Assembly (NCBI GenBank): GCA_020216745.1
Contig: JAIWNQ010000066.1
Location: 1-10,000, forward strand
Direction: 5' to 3'
DNA from: Candidatus Hydrogenedens sp.
Lineage (GTDB): Bacteria > Hydrogenedentota > Hydrogenedentia > Hydrogenedentales > Hydrogenedentaceae
DNA: 10,000 nt
The position numbers and the translations under genes were made by a program. Of this stretch, positions 7,210-10,000 are shown piece after piece. Position 1 is the stretch's first letter. The number at the start of each line of letters is the position of its first letter. A model generated the notes under the pieces. That model had not been told where the DNA came from. It saw only the letters and a program-made list of their open reading frames with translations, and made no database searches.

Positions 7210-8031
7210 TTAATTTGAGAGCCTCTTTTTTTTGGTCTGTATAACCTTTTTCATTAGTGTTTCAAATTCTTTCGTATTTATGAATTTCTCTATTATTTTT
7301 GCTTTCGGATGTCTGTAATAATATTTTTTAAATTCTAATCCGTGAGGTTTTTCATAAATTGATTGTTGGGTAAATATAAATGCATGTACTAATTCATGAT
7401 AAATAATAACTTCGAGAACTTCCTCAGGGATTAAATTACTATCCAGTAGTTGACTTATATATACAGTTAAAGAATTCCAATTAAAATATCCTAAAAGATA
7501 TCCACGGGCTCGTTTTTTGAATTTACTTTTAGACCAGAAAATATTGTTTGTTAGATGATTTTCAAAATATTCATGATTGAGTTTATTAAAGAAATATCTG
7601 AGGTCATAGAATTCACCTTGATGGGTTTTGTGTCCTCGATAAATTGGGTTTTTATAAATTTGATATTTTTTAAGGATGGGTAGCACTAATTCTCTTGAAG
7701 CGAATTTACCAATAAAAACATTTTTTATTATTTTCCATTCGTTTATAGATGCATCAAAGATAGATGGAAGAGCATAATATATTCTTTGTACTCGTTTTTT
7801 AGTTTTTACGTTGATTATAATTTTAACCTTATTTTGTTCATTGTGTATTGCGATATTATTTATAAGTGAATCTGATTTAAGGTAAGATAGGAATTTTTCT
7901 GGCTGTTTAATGAACTGATTGGTATTATTGTTCTGATGTTTGATGTGACTTGATGTTTCTATTGCATTTATATCAATATCACGTTTTTCAATGGAATCAA
8001 AATCAAATTCTAATTGTAATATATCTCTCAT
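7210..8031 (-). CDS. SprT-like zinc metalloprotease domain protein
   Basis: This is a 273-residue cytoplasmic protein with no membrane segment. The C-terminal half (about 140-250) is a SprT-like zinc peptidase domain: LNHEYFENHL (151-160), a strand-rich GYFNWNSLTVYIS part, then HELVH (212-216; zinc ligands His212 and His216, catalytic Glu213) and a third ligand His230 in PHGLEFKKYY. The C-terminal zinc-ribbon of classical SprT/Spartan is not seen. The first 140 residues are a low-complexity N-terminus followed by a beta-rich stretch (67-110) of unknown role, an arrangement I recall from SprT-like proteins annotated only by domain. Family members cleave DNA-protein crosslinks or unknown targets; the substrate here is not known. 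The start at 8031 has no convincing Shine-Dalgarno. It is divergent from tadA with 54 bases between, and followed after 1 base by the membrane protein gene. Confidence 0.8.
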   Translation of the reverse strand: MRDILQLEFDFDSIEKRDIDINAIETSSHIKHQNNNTNQFIKQPEKFLSYLKSDSLINNIAIHNEQNKVKIIINVKTKKRVQRIYYALPSIFDASINEWKIIKNVFIGKFASRELVLPILKKYQIYKNPIYRGHKTHQGEFYDLRYFFNKLNHEYFENHLTNNIFWSKSKFKKRARGYLLGYFNWNSLTVYISQLLDSNLIPEEVLEVIIYHELVHAFIFTQQSIYEKPHGLEFKKYYYRHPKAKIIEKFINTKEFETLMKKVIQTKKKRLSN

Positions 8032-8043
8032 ATATGCTATTTC

Positions 8044-8052
8044 TGATACAAT
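8044..8052 (+). promoter_or_regulatory. Extended -10 promoter element for tadA
   Basis: TGATACAAT fits TG-N-TAYAAT, 33 bases before the tadA ATG, in the 54-bp divergent gap shared with the SprT-like gene. No clear -35 is seen. It lies 12 bases from the SprT-like start codon, so transcription in the two directions may interfere. It is supported by similar boxes before gltA and the DUF151 gene. Confidence 0.45.
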
Positions 8053-8085
8053 CTTTTAAGATGAGTAAGGAGTATTTTTACGTTT

Positions 8086-8562
8086 ATGTTGAATATATCA
8101 CATGAATATTATATGAGACAGGCACTCATTGAAGCACAAAAAGCCTATGACCAAGGAGAGGTACCCGTAGGTTGCGTTATTGTGCATAACAATACTATTA
8201 TTGCACGGGGTTATAATCAACGGGAGCAATTACAAGACCCGACAGCCCATGCGGAAATAATTGCAATTACTTCTGCGTCTTCTGCGTTGAAGAGCTGGCG
8301 TCTTGATGGAACAAGGATGTATGTAACGTTGGAACCATGTCCGATGTGTGCTGGTGCTATTATTTTATCGCGGATTCCAGAAGTATATTTTGGTGCTTTT
8401 GACCCTAAAGCGGGATGTTGTGGCACATTAATGAATCTTCTTGCAGACTCACGGTTTAACCACAGACCTTTGGTTGTTTCTGGAATTTGTGCTAATGAGT
8501 GTGGTTCTTTATTGACCAATTTTTTTCAAGGAATCCGTCAGAAAACGAAAGACACTTTTTAA
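8086..8562 (+). CDS. tadA: tRNA-specific adenosine deaminase
   Basis: The enzyme converts adenosine 34 to inosine in the tRNA-Arg(ACG) anticodon, allowing one tRNA to read CGU, CGC and CGA; it acts in the cytoplasm as a homodimer. The 158 residues align end to end with E. coli TadA: SHEYYMRQAL at the N-terminus, VPVGCVIV, zinc and catalytic motif HAE (His55, Glu57) in DPTAHAEI, and PCPMC with zinc ligands Cys85 and Cys88. The C-terminal NECGSLLTNFF stretch also fits. The start follows AAGGAG (8067-8072), though 13 bases away, which is long; a TTG at 8089 would be even farther. It stands alone between a divergent gene and a downstream gene with its own promoter. Confidence 0.95.
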   Translation: MLNISHEYYMRQALIEAQKAYDQGEVPVGCVIVHNNTIIARGYNQREQLQDPTAHAEIIAITSASSALKSWRLDGTRMYVTLEPCPMCAGAIILSRIPEVYFGAFDPKAGCCGTLMNLLADSRFNHRPLVVSGICANECGSLLTNFFQGIRQKTKDTF

Positions 8563-8621
8563 GATAAATACAGTATAAAAAATTGAATAATCGAATTTTA
8601 CAACCATATATTATTAATCCA

Positions 8622-8630
8622 TGTTATAAT
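8622..8630 (+). promoter_or_regulatory. Extended -10 promoter element for the DUF151 gene
   Basis: TGTTATAAT is a perfect TG-N-TATAAT box 37 bases before the start codon at 8668, inside the 105-bp gap after tadA. No good -35 lies at 16-18 bases; TTTACA at 8597-8602 is 22 bases away. A transcript starting about 7 bases downstream would contain the ribosome site at 8656-8660. Confidence 0.55.
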
Positions 8631-8667
8631 GGATAGATATTAGTTTATTTTTGAAGAGGAACCATAT

Positions 8668-9168
8668 ATGATAGAAGTTCGATTACTTGCAGTGACAAAA
8701 ACTCCGAATAATAGTGGTGGTGCTTTGGTTTTGCTTGAATCAGAAGGGAAAATTTTGCCAATCCTTGTTGGTATACCTGAAGCGGTTTCAATTCAGATGG
8801 CACAGATGGGTGAAAAGCCTATACGTCCTTTGACGCATGACCTGATTTGTAATTTACTTGCGGGACTCAGAGCACGATTGGAATCTGTTACAATCTATAA
8901 ACTTGAAAATGATACTTTTTTTGCCCATATGAATATTGAGCAGAAGAATGCAGAGGGGCAAATTGAGCAGATATTAAAAATAGATGCACGTCCGAGTGAT
9001 AGTATTGCGGTGGCAATACGTTTGGGCTGTCCAATATTTGTAGCGGAAGAGGTAATGGATATTGCGGGTAGAGAAATTGAACTTCAGGTTGATGAAGAGG
9101 AACATGATGATGAGGAGGGTGAAGAACCTCATGAGCATGAATCTGATGAAAATGACCCATTTGGCTAA
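8668..9168 (+). CDS. Bifunctional nuclease family (BFN/DUF151) protein with acidic tail
   Basis: The DUF151 domain covers residues 1-137: the family's opening strand (MIEVRLLAVT), ILPILVGIPEAVSI (29-42), MGEKPIRPLTHDLI (47-60) and the hallmark DARPSDSIAVAIRLGCPIFVAEEV split across 106-129. Plant members were reported to have DNase/RNase activity; the role of the widespread bacterial single-domain members is unclear, so the nuclease name should be read as a family label. After residue 140 comes a 26-residue tail with 15 Asp/Glu and 3 His (His146, 155, 157), ending NDPFG, probably disordered. GAGGA at 8656-8660, 7 bases before ATG, supports the start. It has its own extended -10 box and ends 54 bases before the first of two hairpins that separate it from convergent gdhA. 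Confidence 0.9.
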   Translation: MIEVRLLAVTKTPNNSGGALVLLESEGKILPILVGIPEAVSIQMAQMGEKPIRPLTHDLICNLLAGLRARLESVTIYKLENDTFFAHMNIEQKNAEGQIEQILKIDARPSDSIAVAIRLGCPIFVAEEVMDIAGREIELQVDEEEHDDEEGEEPHEHESDENDPFG

Positions 9169-9221
9169 TATTTGTTGTGTTTTTTACAAAAGATAATTCG
9201 TCGTTAGATTACAGTATTAAA

Positions 9222-9244
9222 TATCTTTAAAAACCTTAAAGATA
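9222..9244. repeat. AT-rich inverted repeat abutting the terminator
   Basis: TATCTTTAA (9222-9230), 5-base loop AAACC, TTAAAGATA (9236-9244): a perfect 9-bp stem, weak because it contains a single G-C pair. It ends directly against the 13-bp stem of the next hairpin, with no base between. It may help terminate transcription arriving from gdhA on the minus strand or act as a 3'-end stabiliser. Confidence 0.5.
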
Positions 9245-9274
9245 AATGGGCTCTATTGAAGAATAGAGCCCATT
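9245..9274. terminator. Bidirectional rho-independent terminator between the DUF151 gene and gdhA
   Basis: AATGGGCTCTATT (9245-9257), loop GAAG, AATAGAGCCCATT (9262-9274): a perfect 13-bp stem with a 4-base loop and a GC-rich core. On the plus strand GTTTATTTTT follows, a fair U-tract, so it ends the DUF151 transcript. On the minus strand it lies about 30 bases past the gdhA stop and is followed by a U-containing but interrupted stretch, so it probably also ends gdhA, though less typically. Confidence 0.88.
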
Positions 9275-9304
9275 GTTTATTTTTAATTGCACAGTTTATG
9301 TTTT

Positions 9305-10000
9305 TTATACAACACCTTGGTCTAACATTGCAGTGGCAACTTTCATGAAGCCAGCAATATTAGCACCCACAACATAATTTCCAGGGTAGCCATATTCATC
9401 GGCTGTTTCATAGGATTGCTTATGGATAGCAAACATAATTTCTTGGAGTCGTCTATCCACTTCTTCACGTGTCCAATTTGTATGTTGTGCATTTTGTGCC
9501 ATTTCAAGTCCAGACACAGCAACACCACCAGCATTTGCTGCTTTTCCGGGACCGAACAGGACGCCATTTTGATGGAAAATATCTACTGCCTCTGGTGTTG
9601 ATGGCATATTTGCACCTTCTGCAACGAGGAAACATCCATTTTTAACCAGAACTTGTGCATCTTCTGCATTTATTTCGTTTTGAGTAGCACATGGGAATGC
9701 ACAATCACATTTGGCAACTCCCCATGGCTTTTTCCCTTGGAAATACTGGACACCTTTGAATTTTTCGGCATATTCTTTGATTCTTCCGCGACGGACATTT
9801 TTCAATTCTAAAACGAAGGCCAATTTTTCTTGGTCAATTCCAGCGGGGTCATAAATTGTTCCATCAGAATCAGAAAGCGTTACTGCTTTGGCTCCAAGCT
9901 GGTTTAACTTTTCAATGGTGTATTGAGCAACGTTTCCAGAACCTGAAACTAAACATACTTTACCATCTAATGAATCACCCCTTGTTTTTAACATATTTTG
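9305..10000 (-). CDS. gdhA: Glutamate dehydrogenase, NADP-type class I, C-terminal part (5' end outside window)
   Basis: The enzyme interconverts 2-oxoglutarate plus ammonium and glutamate, linking the TCA cycle to nitrogen assimilation. The frame runs off the right edge, so about half of the roughly 445-residue protein (the substrate-binding N-terminal domain) is missing; the ATG at 9994 is internal (MLKTRG fits the middle of GdhA). What remains is the coenzyme-binding domain: the dinucleotide fold SGSGNVAQY, the SDSDG loop after the second strand as in E. coli GdhA, PCATQNEI, VAEGANMPSTPEA, GVLFGPGKAANAGGVAVSGLEMAQN (in two blocks) and the closing NYVVGANIAGFMKVATAMLDQGVV. These match the hexameric class I enzymes closely. 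NADPH preference is inferred from that similarity, not proven. Confidence 0.95.
   Translation of the reverse strand, partial: QNMLKTRGDSLDGKVCLVSGSGNVAQYTIEKLNQLGAKAVTLSDSDGTIYDPAGIDQEKLAFVLELKNVRRGRIKEYAEKFKGVQYFQGKKPWGVAKCDCAFPCATQNEINAEDAQVLVKNGCFLVAEGANMPSTPEAVDIFHQNGVLFGPGKAANAGGVAVSGLEMAQNAQHTNWTREEVDRRLQEIMFAIHKQSYETADEYGYPGNYVVGANIAGFMKVATAMLDQGVV

Noticed and set aside
8888..9160. His/Pro-rich minus-strand open frame opposite the DUF151 gene
   Set aside because: It is produced by the complement of the Asp/Glu-rich tail and the domain codons; not a real gene.
1..10000. Mobile element, prophage, CRISPR or defence island
   Set aside because: No transposase, integrase, terminal inverted repeats, spaced repeat array or defence domain was seen; most genes are conserved chromosomal functions.

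Overview
The window is a stretch of an AT-rich bacterial chromosome. It codes densely for housekeeping and envelope or stress functions, and I see no mobile element, CRISPR array, tRNA or rRNA. Apolipoprotein N-acyltransferase (Lnt) implies a diderm (Gram-negative type) envelope. The organism uses a type II citrate synthase and an NADP-type (class I) glutamate dehydrogenase. I cannot assign a phylum from the sequence. The mix of ECF sigma factor, zinc-finger/TPR anti-sigma and SprT-like protease would fit one of the less-studied diderm lineages, but that is a guess.

Layout: (1) 1-2608, plus strand: the 3' part of lnt overlapping a complete murJ, an envelope-biogenesis pair (lipoprotein maturation and lipid II flipping). 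(2) 2609-3961, plus strand: an extended -10 promoter and citrate synthase (gltA). (3) 3976-8031, minus strand: four genes read from right to left: a SprT-like zinc metalloprotease, a membrane-anchored protein of unknown function 1 bp downstream, then after a 76-bp gap an ECF sigma factor overlapping a transmembrane zinc-finger anti-sigma factor with an extracytoplasmic TPR region. (4) 8044-9168, plus strand: tadA (tRNA adenosine deaminase) and a bifunctional-nuclease/DUF151 gene with an acidic, His-containing tail, each behind its own extended -10 motif. (5) 9222-9274: two abutting hairpins, the second a strong terminator, between the convergent DUF151 gene and gdhA. (6) 9305-10000, minus strand: the C-terminal part of gdhA, cut by the window end.

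The least ordinary part is the minus-strand block. The sigma and anti-sigma genes form a clear transmembrane signalling pair. The anti-sigma seems to carry one intact zinc-finger module followed by decayed copies of the same module, and its outer part is a TPR solenoid. A 15-bp near-perfect direct repeat flanks a -10-like box just upstream of the sigma gene and may be its control site. The SprT-like protease and the small membrane protein sit upstream in the same orientation and may belong to the same response, but that is inference from position only. No gene-free stretch exceeds 300 bases; the longest is the 136-bp gap at 9169-9304, which holds the two hairpins.
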